DNA from: Bacteroidaceae bacterium
GTDB taxonomy: Bacteria; Bacteroidota; Bacteroidia; Bacteroidales; Bacteroidaceae
Direction: 5' to 3'
DNA length: 34,628 nt
Assembly (NCBI GenBank): GCA_016284045.1
Contig: JAEEOB010000181.1
Coordinates: 1-34,628, forward strand
In this document: positions 1 through 9,157 of the stretch, one piece after another
How positions within the stretch are numbered: the stretch's first letter is position 1
How the letters are laid out: every line of letters starts with the position of its first letter
Made by a program: the position numbers and the translations under genes
Notes under the pieces: model-generated
Told to the model about the DNA's origin: nothing
The model's database searches: none
What the model saw: only the letters and a program-made list of their open reading frames with translations

Positions 1-752
1 CCCTCAAACCATACTGATTCCTTCTTTGTCTCTCTTTCAAAACAAAAATTGCCCAAACCATAAACAATTGGCTTTTCTTTGTAAAACTCATAGCCGCTGA
101 AACAATGTTGATGATGATTGATTACAGCATCAGCTCCTGCATCTATAAAAAAACGATAAGTCCGGACCATTCGTGGGGTCGGTAGCTGATAATATTCAAC
201 ACCGCCATGTACGATTACTATCACTTTGCCTGCTTTGAGTCTCGCTTCTTGAATGGCGTTATATTGGGATATGGCATCCAACGGATTACAACCGGCGCTG
301 TTGTCTGTTGCTATACAGAACTCATGCTCACAACAGTTGATGAATGCAAATGTCTCATCTCCAATCTTCGTGTATAAAGTCTGTTGGGCTTCTGATAGGT
401 TGCTGCCCGCTCCAACATGGTCTATTGTATGGGTGTCAAGTTCCTTTAAGGTGTTAAGAACAGCTGCTTCACCATAGTCGCATAAATGGTTGTTCGCTAA
501 AGTGACACAGTTAAAACCAGCGTATTTTAGCGCTTCTGCCACGCTGTTGTTGCATCTTAAATGTGGGCCTGTCTTCTTGATGGGTTCGCCTGCACCTTCT
601 ACTATTGGACATTCTAAATTCACTATGGCATAGTCGCTGTGTCCTATCACAGATTTCGATTCTTCAAGAACATCTGCGTATCGTGATTCATCAAATAGGC
701 GGGCTACACGGTCACGTGGACTCATATCACCGGCTATAATAATCTCCGTCAT
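1..752 (-). CDS. CapA family protein (poly-gamma-glutamate / capsule-type metallophosphatase fold), C-terminus outside the window
   Basis: The reading frame is open from the ATG at 752 to the window edge, so about 250 N-terminal residues are visible and the C-terminus is missing. There is no signal peptide: the protein begins directly with MTEIIIAGDMSPRDRV, the first metal-binding-type motif (GDM). Further CapA-family motifs follow in order: NLECPI near residue 50, GPHLR, LANNHLCDYG near residue 85, HGGVEY near 195, and INHHQHCFSGYEF followed by IVYGLGNF near the visible end. CapA proteins belong to the calcineurin-like phosphoesterase superfamily and are linked to capsule or poly-gamma-glutamate assembly; the substrate here is unknown. 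The start lies 7 bp after the stop of the upstream glycosyltransferase, so both are probably co-transcribed. The lack of an export signal suggests a cytoplasmic enzyme. Family assignment is confident; function is inferred. Confidence 0.88.
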   Translation of the reverse strand, partial: MTEIIIAGDMSPRDRVARLFDESRYADVLEESKSVIGHSDYAIVNLECPIVEGAGEPIKKTGPHLRCNNSVAEALKYAGFNCVTLANNHLCDYGEAAVLNTLKELDTHTIDHVGAGSNLSEAQQTLYTKIGDETFAFINCCEHEFCIATDNSAGCNPLDAISQYNAIQEARLKAGKVIVIVHGGVEYYQLPTPRMVRTYRFFIDAGADAVINHHQHCFSGYEFYKEKPIVYGLGNFCFERETKKESVWFE

Positions 753-759
753 ATTGTTC

Positions 760-1572
760 TTACTTTTTCTTCTTCCGTCTCAGCCGTTTCATTAGCTTCA
801 ACGAGTGGTATTTGTTCTTCAGCTGCTTGGCAAAATAGCTTGGCAGAAACAGACAGTAAAGGTAGGAATAGGCCTTAAATTTCGAATAGCCGAAGATGCT
901 GCTATAAACCTCAGCGTTGTATTTTATCAGCGTGTGTTTGTTGCGGGAAATCGAACAGTCGAGAATGCGATAATATGCCAGCTCGTCTGTGATACCGTAG
1001 GCCACCCCGCATTTCCGAAGTATATTAAGGAACATTGCCCAGTCCTGACGTTTACGGATTGGGGGCATATAAAACTTTCCGAATTTTGTTGTGTCGTAAA
1101 TACCAGTAAGACAACCTATTTTGTTGTCGTGCTTCATGTCTTTCAGCGTCAGCTTTGGGGGAACTTTCACCACACCGGTGATTTCTGACTGCTCGTTGCA
1201 GGTATAGTAGCTGCTGTAGCACAGACAGCAGTTCTTCTCCTGCATAAATGAAAGCTGACGCTCAAGCTTTTCTGGTACCCAACAGTCGTCACTGTCGCAG
1301 AACGCGATATATCGGCCACGGGCATGTTTTATGGAGTTGTTACGGCAATAACCTGCACCGCTGTTAGTGTATAGAAGGAATATCTTGATGTTCTTATATT
1401 CTGAAGCGTATCGCTGAAGGATAGACCGAGTCTCATCACTCGAGTTGTCATCGGTGATAATCAACTCCCAGTTGGGATAAGTTTGATGAATGATGCTTTC
1501 AATGCTTTCCTCAACAAACTTGGCGGAGTTGTATGTCGGCATCACGATGGATACTAAATCTTCTTTAATCAT
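760..1572 (-). CDS. GT2 family glycosyltransferase
   Basis: This 270-residue protein has a GT-A fold signature. VSIVMPTYNSA at residues 7-17 begins the nucleotide-sugar domain, TDDNSSDET at 40-48 is the first acidic motif, and the metal-binding DxD-type motif is CDSDDCW at 92-98. RQDW near residue 178 matches the [ED]-D/QDW region that holds the catalytic base in many GT2 enzymes. It probably transfers a sugar from a nucleotide donor to a cell-surface polysaccharide or lipid-linked acceptor; donor and acceptor cannot be read from sequence. The C-terminus is very basic (RLRRKKKK), consistent with membrane association. It sits 38 bp downstream of a small lipoprotein gene and 7 bp upstream of the CapA-like gene, on the same strand, which points to a shared envelope-polysaccharide role. 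Confidence 0.92.
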   Translation of the reverse strand: MIKEDLVSIVMPTYNSAKFVEESIESIIHQTYPNWELIITDDNSSDETRSILQRYASEYKNIKIFLLYTNSGAGYCRNNSIKHARGRYIAFCDSDDCWVPEKLERQLSFMQEKNCCLCYSSYYTCNEQSEITGVVKVPPKLTLKDMKHDNKIGCLTGIYDTTKFGKFYMPPIRKRQDWAMFLNILRKCGVAYGITDELAYYRILDCSISRNKHTLIKYNAEVYSSIFGYSKFKAYSYLYCLFLPSYFAKQLKNKYHSLKLMKRLRRKKKK

Positions 1573-1610
1573 TACGGAGATTGTTTTGTTTGGCTGATTG
1601 AATAAAAATG

Positions 1611-2054
1611 TTAGAATTTTTTGAATATCAGCCGCAAGTTATTGCTCCGAAGATACATTCGGCGGTGAGTCAGATGGTCTATCTTGAAGTTTTCCGGCTG
1701 GTGATGGATGCCGAAAGGATGAAGTACAGACATATCCTCAACTGTTGTATTACCGCTGCTTCTGTTATAGAGCTGTCCGTCTGTCAATACGAGCGTACTG
1801 TCGGTATGAGCAAAACGGAACACATATTCTTTATTGCTTGCATCGTTGTTATCACGCACGGTCAGCAGGTTTTTCTGAACAGACCAGAAGATGCTCGAGT
1901 CTGTAAGGTCTGTTGTGCCGCCTGTGGCAAGGGTGTCAACTGCCGACAGCTTCCAATAACCGTCTAATGCGCCGTTGCCGGAGGTTTCAAGCTTACAACC
2001 CACTAATAGCAGTAAGCTGACAATCAAGATGTGTGAGAAATATTTCAGTTTCAT
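1611..2054 (-). CDS. small lipocalin-like lipoprotein
   Basis: This 147-residue protein starts with a lipoprotein signal peptide: basic MKLK, a hydrophobic stretch and a lipobox ending LLVGC with the acylated Cys at residue 20. The mature part starts with LDGYWKLSAVDT, the kind of 'G.W.L' beginning seen in lipocalin-like Bacteroidales lipoproteins (the DUF4847-type family), and continues with alternating strands such as NKEYVFRFAHTDSTLVLTDG. It is predicted to be anchored in the outer or inner membrane and exposed to the periplasm. No catalytic residues are evident and the ligand is unknown. The ATG at 2054 is preferred because it alone gives the full signal peptide, although a perfect promoter ends just 4 bp upstream. 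It is the first gene of a probable unit with the GT2 and CapA genes. Family name is moderately sure, lipoprotein status is strong. Confidence 0.75.
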   Translation of the reverse strand: MKLKYFSHILIVSLLLLVGCKLETSGNGALDGYWKLSAVDTLATGGTTDLTDSSIFWSVQKNLLTVRDNNDASNKEYVFRFAHTDSTLVLTDGQLYNRSSGNTTVEDMSVLHPFGIHHQPENFKIDHLTHRRMYLRSNNLRLIFKKF

Positions 2055-2058
2055 GCAA

Positions 2059-2090
2059 CAAAATTACATATTTTTTTTTATTTTAGCAAA
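2059..2090 (-). promoter_or_regulatory. Bacteroidetes-type promoter, near-leaderless
   Basis: On the minus strand a TTTG -33 element (2090-2087) is followed by a 20-bp spacer and a perfect TAnnTTTG -7 element, TAATTTTG (2066-2059). Only four bases separate the -7 element from the lipoprotein ATG at 2054. With the usual Bacteroidetes spacing the transcript would start within a few bases of the start codon. Confidence 0.7.
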
Positions 2091-2213
2091 TCTTATTATT
2101 AATATCTTTATTAAGCGACTTCTATGTATAATCATATCCTGTATAGTTTGGGGATGTTCTATTGTTTCTAATCCTTTGTGAATATATTTATATCAAAATA
2201 AACAGGAAATATA

Positions 2214-3107
2214 TTATTTCTTCAGTTCGTGGATAAGGTCTTTGGTGAATTCATCTGCTCCTGTGGCGTTTAAATGGGCATAGTCTTTGAACAGTTTGGT
2301 GTTTTCAACATATTTCGGGTCATTGGAGAAGTCAATAAAGCTGATGTTGTATTTGGCACACATTTCTTTTGCCGGTTTCATTATCTCAGTGTTCATGCCT
2401 TGCCACAAAGGAGAAACCACAAAATATAATTTTGAATCTCTTGTGCTTTCAATGATTTTATTTAAATACGAGATTTTAAGTGAGTCATATTCCCATTCCG
2501 TACGCTTTGGAGGGGGGGTTAACCATACATCGTTACTGTTTTTATATGGGCGAAAGCCTTTTATGCCAGCGTCGCTTACAGGATGAAGCCATACGAGCAG
2601 CAGCTGAAGAAAGTTTGAATTGTATTTATACATTCCGCTCAGCATCTTATAGCGTTCAAGAGGGGCTATGTCGCAGATGATGTCAGAAATGCCATCACGG
2701 TCATAATGTAGTTTAAGAAACGACATGTCTTTATAGTTGTCGTTGTCTGTCAGCAAGTCGAATCCTGCTGCTATGTCATAGATAATTATTTTGGGATGAT
2801 GACGCTCTTTTATCATCAACAAACGGGCGTAGTTGAGAAATACACTGTGACCAGTCTGGCCACAGTTATAGGAAATAATTCCCAAAGAATCTTCTATCAT
2901 CTGGGCGTTATAATGACATTCAGCGCGCGAAGAGCCAAATATCAGCAGATCGGCGTCCACTTCATTGCTGATATAGTTGTCCCTGCCATACTCTCCACCT
3001 TTAACACGGGGAGCTATCCATGACATGGCTTTATTGAATGCCAAGTCTGCAACAACCACAAAAGCAAGAAACAAGCCAGTTTTTAATAGAAATTTTTTCA
3101 TTGTCAT
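2214..3107 (-). CDS. SGNH/GDSL-like protein paired with an MBOAT acyltransferase
   Basis: The chosen start at 3107 shares its A with the stop codon of the upstream MBOAT gene (TGATG overlap); the next ATG, at 3101, is equally possible. A longer in-frame reading to 3191 would overlap the MBOAT gene by 85 bp and adds residues unlike a signal, so it was not used. An N-terminal hydrophobic segment follows MKKFLLK, predicting a membrane anchor or signal sequence. Counting from the second Met, LLIFGSSRAE (52-61) fits SGNH block I with Ser57/Ser58, and KDYAHLNATG (272-281) supplies the block V Asp273-x-x-His276 pair. Such SGNH proteins work with MBOAT proteins in periplasmic O-acetylation of polysaccharides, as in alginate and similar systems. 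The translational overlap supports an acyl-transfer partnership. The polymer modified is unknown. Confidence 0.8.
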   Translation of the reverse strand: MTMKKFLLKTGLFLAFVVVADLAFNKAMSWIAPRVKGGEYGRDNYISNEVDADLLIFGSSRAECHYNAQMIEDSLGIISYNCGQTGHSVFLNYARLLMIKERHHPKIIIYDIAAGFDLLTDNDNYKDMSFLKLHYDRDGISDIICDIAPLERYKMLSGMYKYNSNFLQLLLVWLHPVSDAGIKGFRPYKNSNDVWLTPPPKRTEWEYDSLKISYLNKIIESTRDSKLYFVVSPLWQGMNTEIMKPAKEMCAKYNISFIDFSNDPKYVENTKLFKDYAHLNATGADEFTKDLIHELKK

Positions 3108-4525
3108 CAGAAATTTGCATAAATAAACTGATCGCTGCCCAGCACGCCCGTAAGCATGATGGATATGAAAACCAACAAATAACCTATCCAACGGATAACA
3201 GTTCTTTTGTTGTTGAATAATAAAAATTTATTCGAGAAGAATTCATCCCGAAAATCTTTTATAAAAAGTACGCCAACTCCAAATACTACGTAGATGATAT
3301 CTAAATAGGATGTGGTGAAGAGACTCATTGGTAGGGATGGATCGAACATCCTGCTGATGGCTTTGCATGCATCGTTCAAACTTGGCATTCGGAAGAAAAC
3401 CCATGCGAAGTTCACTAATAGGAAGGTGATGACGATGCGTATGATTCGTGTGAACGTTCCACCATTATGTTTTTGCCAACCAAGAAGTTTTTCTATGATT
3501 TGGAGCACTCCATGCATCAACCCCCATACGATGAAAGTCCAGTTGGCTCCATGCCATATACCGCTGACAAGAAATGTGACGAATATATTCCAACTGTTTC
3601 GTAGTTTGTTGCATCGACTGCCACCCATCGGGATATAAACATAGTCGCGGAGCCATGAGCTGAGAGAAATATGCCAACGGCGCCAGAAGTCGGTGATGCT
3701 GACGGAGAAATAAGGACGGCGGAAGTTCTCTGTCAGTTCAAAACCGAGCAGTTTGCCTACACCGATTGCCATTAGAGAATAGCCCCCGAAATCAGCATAA
3801 ATTTGTATTGTATAGAGCAGACTTGCCACGAAACACGAAACTCCTGTGTAGTTATAGTAACATGGAAGGACGGTGTCAACATAAAGTCCTACTCGGTCGG
3901 CTACTACCACTTTCATGAACATTCCCCATAATATTAGTTTCAGGCCCTCAACAGCTTTGTCATAGTCAAAATATTTACGAAGACCATGAATTTGTGGAAT
4001 AATGAGGGAAGCGCGGTTGATCGGACCTGAAAGTATAGACGGGAAGAACGAAAGGTAGAGGGCATAAACTAAAAAATTGTGTTCTACAGGTTGACGTTTG
4101 TAATATACATCACAGACGTAACTCACAGCTTGGAAAGTAAAGAATGAAATACCGATAGGAACTGCCCAGTTTAGTCCATGAAGTGACATGTTTCCACATC
4201 CAATAGCTGTGAGCAGATCTGAAAAACTCTGGCAGATGAAAGTGCTGTATTTGAAAAAAAGTAGAGGTAGCAGGGTGGCGATGAGTCCAAATGTGAGAAT
4301 CTTTCTGCGGTGGTTTGTAACATCCAGTTTCATGGCTGTAAAATAAGATATGGCAGTTACACCCAAAAGGATAAGGGCAAATACTGGTTTCCACATCATA
4401 TACAACCCATAACTGACAACAAGGAGGAATAAATTTCGGATTTTCCCATGTTTTGCTGGTATCACATAGTACAGCAGGAATAATAGAGGAAAAATAACAA
4501 TAAAATTGAATGAATTGAAAACCAT
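3107..4525 (-). CDS. MBOAT family O-acyltransferase (AlgI/DltB-like)
   Basis: This 472-residue polytopic membrane protein carries the MBOAT signatures: SFFTFQAVSYVCDVY near residue 128, SFFPSILSGPINR near 158, a conserved FWRRWHISLSSWLRDYVYIP block near 280, and the active-site-type histidine in SGIWHGANWTF near 325. Length matches AlgI-type proteins (about 450-520 aa). MBOAT proteins move acyl groups, usually acetyl, across the inner membrane for attachment to an exported polymer. The downstream gene overlaps it and encodes an SGNH protein that could complete the transfer. A perfect Bacteroidetes -7 element lies about 60 bp upstream. A second MBOAT/SGNH pair occurs at 13415-16611, so this genome segment encodes two such systems. 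The target polymer cannot be read from sequence. Confidence 0.93.
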   Translation of the reverse strand: MVFNSFNFIVIFPLLFLLYYVIPAKHGKIRNLFLLVVSYGLYMMWKPVFALILLGVTAISYFTAMKLDVTNHRRKILTFGLIATLLPLLFFKYSTFICQSFSDLLTAIGCGNMSLHGLNWAVPIGISFFTFQAVSYVCDVYYKRQPVEHNFLVYALYLSFFPSILSGPINRASLIIPQIHGLRKYFDYDKAVEGLKLILWGMFMKVVVADRVGLYVDTVLPCYYNYTGVSCFVASLLYTIQIYADFGGYSLMAIGVGKLLGFELTENFRRPYFSVSITDFWRRWHISLSSWLRDYVYIPMGGSRCNKLRNSWNIFVTFLVSGIWHGANWTFIVWGLMHGVLQIIEKLLGWQKHNGGTFTRIIRIVITFLLVNFAWVFFRMPSLNDACKAISRMFDPSLPMSLFTTSYLDIIYVVFGVGVLFIKDFRDEFFSNKFLLFNNKRTVIRWIGYLLVFISIMLTGVLGSDQFIYANF

Positions 4526-4586
4526 TTGATGGGTGTTCTAAAAAGATGTTGGATTGATATTGAATACGTCCTTCAAAAAATTAATT

Positions 4587-4617
4587 CAAATTTACGAAAA
4601 AAACATGTCAAAACAAA
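4587..4617 (-). promoter_or_regulatory. Promoter for the MBOAT-SGNH pair
   Basis: The minus strand shows TTTG (4617-4614), a 19-bp spacer and TAAATTTG (4594-4587), matching the TTTG / TAnnTTTG consensus. It would give a 5' leader of about 60 nt ahead of the MBOAT gene. Confidence 0.65.
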
Positions 4618-4685
4618 ATTTTTGAGGGCATAAAACTATTTATAGATATTTTTATCTGTTTTTAATAGGCTAAAACGTTATAAAA

Positions 4686-4717
4686 TTTGAATATGTGAGT
4701 TTTTTAAACTAACTTTG
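4686..4717 (+). promoter_or_regulatory. Promoter for the DUF3943 gene
   Basis: TTTG (4686-4689), a spacer of exactly 20 bp and TAACTTTG (4710-4717) form a perfect Bacteroidetes promoter. The leader to the ATG at 4830 would be about 110 nt and includes a pyrimidine-rich run near 4787-4815. The spacer 4526-4829 therefore holds two divergent promoters and no gene. Confidence 0.72.
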
Positions 4718-4829
4718 TCGAATTATTAGGTTTGCTGAGAAAAAGGAAGCTTCGTCGTCCAGTGTCTTGGAAAAACAATCGTTTTGTCTTCTTCTCTTCT
4801 CATCTTCCCGTCTTTTTTAAGCAACTTTT

Positions 4830-6479
4830 ATGTATTCTTTTCTGGTCAGAATCGTTGTATTTACGCTCTTTATCCTGTTCCCCTCCTTTTTGGAAGCAGG
4901 AAATATTCTGATTTATCCTGATTCTATTCCTAACAATATTAATCCTAATCATATTAATCTTACGGATTCCGATAATCTCTATAATGCATCGTCTGTCTCG
5001 ACCCTTGAAAATGAAACTGATTCTTTTCCAAATTCTAGCTTGTTGCGTCATAATGGACTGAATTTTAAAATCTTACAATATAAAGATTCGTCATATTTTG
5101 TACTGCCCCCCAAAAAACGGTTATGGAGAGCCATTGGGGAAGGTGTGCTTATCAATACTGTGGTCTGGTCTGCCGACCGCTGGATTCTTGGAAAGGACTA
5201 TTATTCAAAAGGATGGAGTACGATTAAAGACAACTGGGAAAAAGGATGGACATGGGATGGAGATGCATTCAGCACCAATTTTATCGATCATCCTTATCAT
5301 GGAAATCTTTATTTCACAGGGGCAAGATCCAGCGGATGTAATTTCTGGATGTCGTCCCTGCTGACTGCGTTGGGAAGTGTGGAGTGGGAAGAAATTGCAG
5401 AAACTGACTACCCTGCGCATAATGATTTGTTGTCCACGACTTTTGGAGGGGCTGCATTAGGTGAGGTGACGATGAGATTAACTGATATTATTTTAAATAA
5501 CCGGTCAAGAGGATTGAGGCGTGTGCTGAAAGAGACTTTAGCTTTTGGCATTGCTCCCATGAGGGGAATTAACAGAATGATTGACGGAGATATGTGGAGG
5601 CATGATGAAACGCATTATCTTTACCATGACAAATCGGAAATCCCTTACAGCATTTTTCTTTCTGCCGGATGCCGGTGGGCGGACACAAAAGCTTCATCTA
5701 CAACCACCAATCCCTCTTTTAATATTAGAATCGATTATGGAAAGTTTGGTAGTGTTAAGCATAACAAACCATTCGACTGCTTTACTTCAGAGATGACTTT
5801 TAATAAAAACACTACGCATATTCCGCTTGTCAGCAAATTTTGCATCAACGGAAGACTGCATGGATGGCAGATTCATGAGGGGGAGAAAAGCGGTTCTGTT
5901 TTCTCAATCAATCAGGACTTTGAGTATTATAACAATGAACAACAGGAAAGTTTTAAGGGCGACCGGCTAACACTGCTCAGTCTCACCGAGCCGGCTGCTT
6001 TAGGACCGGCATTTACTTTTGAATCTCCCGTGTTCCGTCATACTACTAACACCAACTTGGTATTCCTCGGTGGATACACAAGTGATAATTACTACAGAGG
6101 CTATAATATGGGTAGCGGATTTAACGTTAAAATAAATAATGCGCTCCGCATTTCCGATTGGATTTATCTGAATTTCGATGCGGCTTTCCATTATTTATTT
6201 ACTTGGAAAGGATACGAGAAAGACCAAATAAGGAAATTCAGAACTGAAGGAAAAGAAGAACCTTATAAGTTCATAACTTTATATAATAGAAAAGCTGGCG
6301 AGAAGGGACGTGCCACGTTTTTTGTCCTGAATCCACGAATCGACATCAAGCTCTTCAAAAACGTCTATGCTTCAGCTCAATACCATTATTTCACACGAAG
6401 CTCTGTCTATAAATATTACGACAATGTGAAATCTCATTATTCAGATTTCAATTTGTCACTTACATATAAAATAGAATGA
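4830..6479 (+). CDS. DUF3943 domain outer-membrane protein
   Basis: This 549-residue protein has an N-terminal signal peptide (hydrophobic residues about 5-20 ending SFLEAG). Residues about 95-210 match the DUF3943 region: LWRAIGEGVLINTVVWSADR, WTWDGDAFSTNFIDHPYHG, YFTGARSSG and a segment rich in Gly and aromatic residues. The C-terminal half alternates hydrophobic and polar residues with frequent aromatic ends (for example YHYFTRSSVYKYYD, and the last strand SDFNLSLTYKIE), which suggests a beta-barrel. DUF3943 proteins are common in Bacteroidota and have no established function. It stands alone on the plus strand with its own promoter and faces the methyltransferase gene convergently. The ATG at 4830 is used because it gives a full signal peptide. 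Confidence 0.85.
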   Translation: MYSFLVRIVVFTLFILFPSFLEAGNILIYPDSIPNNINPNHINLTDSDNLYNASSVSTLENETDSFPNSSLLRHNGLNFKILQYKDSSYFVLPPKKRLWRAIGEGVLINTVVWSADRWILGKDYYSKGWSTIKDNWEKGWTWDGDAFSTNFIDHPYHGNLYFTGARSSGCNFWMSSLLTALGSVEWEEIAETDYPAHNDLLSTTFGGAALGEVTMRLTDIILNNRSRGLRRVLKETLAFGIAPMRGINRMIDGDMWRHDETHYLYHDKSEIPYSIFLSAGCRWADTKASSTTTNPSFNIRIDYGKFGSVKHNKPFDCFTSEMTFNKNTTHIPLVSKFCINGRLHGWQIHEGEKSGSVFSINQDFEYYNNEQQESFKGDRLTLLSLTEPAALGPAFTFESPVFRHTTNTNLVFLGGYTSDNYYRGYNMGSGFNVKINNALRISDWIYLNFDAAFHYLFTWKGYEKDQIRKFRTEGKEEPYKFITLYNRKAGEKGRATFFVLNPRIDIKLFKNVYASAQYHYFTRSSVYKYYDNVKSHYSDFNLSLTYKIE

Positions 6480-6623
6480 GGATGCAGTTGGAGCAGGTTG
6501 TAAAATGTTATTCTGATTTTTAGGGCAGGTACGTTTCTCTAATTCCACCTTACCATGAAATATCCATAGGACAAGTTGAGATTCAGTATGTTTGAAAGAT
6601 ACCGTGAAATGTCCAACCAACGG

Positions 6624-7526
6624 TTACTTCCGAATCCAGCTTTTCAGTTTTGACTTGAATTTCGGGGATAACCACCGCATGGTGTGCTGGACGATGATAT
6701 AAAAACGCCTACGTATGTGGTATTTCAATGAAAAACCGAAGCTGTTGAACGCTAAGGCTGTCTGCATCTGCATCTCACACAACTCATGCAGATTATTTGA
6801 GTCGTCGTAAAGGGGTGGGGGTACTTCACCTGTTTTGGTGATGATTGCAATCACCTCGCCGATGTCGGAGAGCGTGACGGTTATATTTGTGAATGCGGCC
6901 AATAAGGCATTGATGTCGTGGCGGTCCTGCTTGTTCCAGATTATCAGCGAATTGTCGCTGTAGTCGATGTTATACTGATGAAAACCTCGGTAGCTCTCAC
7001 GCTCTGCCTCATTGGGGAAATGTTTCAGATAAAGGATGCCGCCGACAGCAAGACAACGAAGACATTCGATGATGCCGCGCACGGGTGACTGACAGTGATC
7101 CAACGCATTCTGAACATGGATGAATGCCACATTTCCACCTGGATAGAATGCGGAAAGCTGCTCGATGGTGCCGAACTCCACAGAAGGAAAATGGCGAGGA
7201 TGCGTTTTCTCTATCATCCGGTTGTAGTAGGGTGCCAGCGGGTCGATATAGTGGATGTCGATTTCCTTGCCGTGCGACAGGTTGCCAGTGCAGAAACTCG
7301 CACCGCTGCCAACATCCAACACCACAGGGCGTTCACAGCGGATCTGCTCCCATTCGTCAAGAAAACCGATGATGTCAAAATTCTTCAACTGAATGTCACG
7401 CCCATAGCGGCTCCAAGCATACAGCCCCTTACGGGCCCTACGCACATTAAACTGACTACGCCAGAATGCTTCCTCGTAGGCTATGCCCAGCAGACGCTCT
7501 TTCACCGAATTCATCGTTTTCTGCAC
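6624..7526 (-). CDS. Class I SAM-dependent methyltransferase
   Basis: This 300-residue protein has the glycine-rich SAM-binding motif I, VVLDVGSGASFCTG, at residues 68-81, followed by an acidic position at the end of the next strand (IHYIDP). VAFIHVQNALDHCQSP near residue 134 resembles motif IV of this superfamily, and GGILYLKHFPNEAERE is motif V/VI-like. The basic C-terminus (FKSKLKSWIRK) may contact a membrane or glycan. It lies 26 bp downstream of the Wzi-like capsule gene and is probably co-transcribed with it, which suggests methylation of a surface polysaccharide or lipid; that target is an inference. An internal ATG at 7514 (MNSVKERLLG) is an alternative start. Confidence 0.8.
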   Translation of the reverse strand: MQKTMNSVKERLLGIAYEEAFWRSQFNVRRARKGLYAWSRYGRDIQLKNFDIIGFLDEWEQIRCERPVVLDVGSGASFCTGNLSHGKEIDIHYIDPLAPYYNRMIEKTHPRHFPSVEFGTIEQLSAFYPGGNVAFIHVQNALDHCQSPVRGIIECLRCLAVGGILYLKHFPNEAERESYRGFHQYNIDYSDNSLIIWNKQDRHDINALLAAFTNITVTLSDIGEVIAIITKTGEVPPPLYDDSNNLHELCEMQMQTALAFNSFGFSLKYHIRRRFYIIVQHTMRWLSPKFKSKLKSWIRK

Positions 7527-7552
7527 TTTTCACTTTTCGCTTAAATAATTCT

Positions 7553-9142
7553 TCATTTTCTCCGTTTTCCGCCAGTCAGCAGTCCGCATTTCCGCACTGA
7601 CACGTTCACCCCGAAGTTATCGCCGATAATACCGCCTACATCAAGACCAACTCCAGCCGTGGCTGACCATCCGCGCAGTTTAGGAGATTGCGGGTTATAG
7701 GTACATTCAGCAAGGAAGTTCAGCTCATGCTCTTTCTTGGAGAGAGGCTTGCGGTAGGTGCCCAGGCCGCATTCCCATGTTCCGAGGAAACGGTAGCTGA
7801 TTTCGTCGGTCGGCTGACCGCCAACACCTAAATGGAAAGCTGTGAAGCGGTTGTTTGCGAAACGTACTTCGCCGTTGTCATTATAAAGCGGAGCGTAGTA
7901 GAGTGGTGAGCCGATTGCCTCGCCCCAGTGCTCCCAGCCGGGATAAATCGAGTGGTTGTAGAAGTCGTCGTTACCTCCTAGATGGTCTGATCGCCCTTTG
8001 TTGTGGTCGTGATACACCGGACCGCTCTGATACTTCGTGTAGAGATATTCAATCACGAGGTTGCGGAACCACGTACCATTTTTGCGCTCGTATTCAAAGC
8101 CGAGCATCATGTCCTTGAAGTCATAGGCAAAGTATTTACGTTTTTTGTGCGTGTCCCAGTTGTCACCTTTCCCGTAGCCGTCGTAGTCAACGCCGAACAT
8201 ACCCGACTGATCCTCAAAATATTTCTCGAAATATAACGCCCAGTGCCAATTCGGCTTGTCGTAGTTCACACGCACCAGGTAACTCCCTAAGTTGTTGCCT
8301 TCGGTGTTCTCAAAGGCTGTTCCGCTTTCGTTTACCTCGCTGCCGCCGGGGATGAAGGCATGCCAGAACGCAGAGAAATTCTTGCGGCTGTTGATTTTCA
8401 TCATTTCACCGTTGTTCAGGCGTGTGTAGGTGGTGCCACCAAACTGACATGCCATCTGAAGGCCAGCCTCCAGCGACAACGGGTAGTCGTAGTCGGCATG
8501 TTTGATGCGAAGGTAGCCTGCCTTGCTGTGATACAGGACGTTGTCTGTGTAGCGGCTCTGCTTATGCGTGAAGTCGTGCTGCCAGTTTTTGTCGGTCATC
8601 ATGCCGTAAGCGATATGACCTTTAAATTGCAGCCATCCTTTTGTGTAGGGAACCACCCAGTATTCGGGCAGAGACAGGCGGATTTCCGGAACCGGGCGGG
8701 CATTGACTCCCAATGTCTGACCACCGCTGCTGAAGCGTGCGTCTTTGAGCTCCAACGGCTGCTCTTTCGCTCCGACTGTAAGCAACCCTTTTTTCCATGC
8801 CACATCGACATACAGCTGCTGGATAATCAGCGTGGAGCTGTGGTTGGCTGCCACAGCAAGGTCTGCACCATAGCCGTAACGCCATTTATACAGACTGTCG
8901 GCATTGTAAGGACGGAACAAACCGCCACGGAGATAGCCGGAGTTGGTCTCGCCCGACGCGATGCCGTAGCGGTTGGAATGAAGCCACACTGCCGTGTGGT
9001 CACCTGCGCCGAAAGTACCGCTTAGCGTGGCATCATAGCTGATGTCGCTCACCAGACGGCTGCCGACACTGTCGCCGCCAACCTGCCCGTGGCTGCTCAT
9101 GGCTGACAGTAATAAAAGAGATAGAATTCCAATTTTCCTCAT
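7553..9142 (-). CDS. Capsule assembly Wzi family protein
   Basis: This 529-residue protein starts with a signal peptide (MRKIGILSLLLLSAMSSHGQ). The rest shows a beta-barrel pattern and features of the Bacteroidota Wzi-like capsule-assembly family: WLHSNRYGIASGETNSGYLRG at about 53-73, IIQQLYVDVAWKKGLLTVGAKEQPLE at about 105-130, and a LPEYWVVPYTKGWLQFKGHIAYG stretch near 160. In Enterobacteria Wzi is an outer-membrane barrel that binds capsular polysaccharide at the surface; here the role is assumed similar. It is the first gene of a probable two-gene unit with the downstream methyltransferase. No clear promoter was found, but two hairpin-forming repeats lie just upstream (9161-9226). Confidence 0.85.
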   Translation of the reverse strand: MRKIGILSLLLLSAMSSHGQVGGDSVGSRLVSDISYDATLSGTFGAGDHTAVWLHSNRYGIASGETNSGYLRGGLFRPYNADSLYKWRYGYGADLAVAANHSSTLIIQQLYVDVAWKKGLLTVGAKEQPLELKDARFSSGGQTLGVNARPVPEIRLSLPEYWVVPYTKGWLQFKGHIAYGMMTDKNWQHDFTHKQSRYTDNVLYHSKAGYLRIKHADYDYPLSLEAGLQMACQFGGTTYTRLNNGEMMKINSRKNFSAFWHAFIPGGSEVNESGTAFENTEGNNLGSYLVRVNYDKPNWHWALYFEKYFEDQSGMFGVDYDGYGKGDNWDTHKKRKYFAYDFKDMMLGFEYERKNGTWFRNLVIEYLYTKYQSGPVYHDHNKGRSDHLGGNDDFYNHSIYPGWEHWGEAIGSPLYYAPLYNDNGEVRFANNRFTAFHLGVGGQPTDEISYRFLGTWECGLGTYRKPLSKKEHELNFLAECTYNPQSPKLRGWSATAGVGLDVGGIIGDNFGVNVSVRKCGLLTGGKRRK

Positions 9143-9157
9143 AGCTCAACGTCTGTT

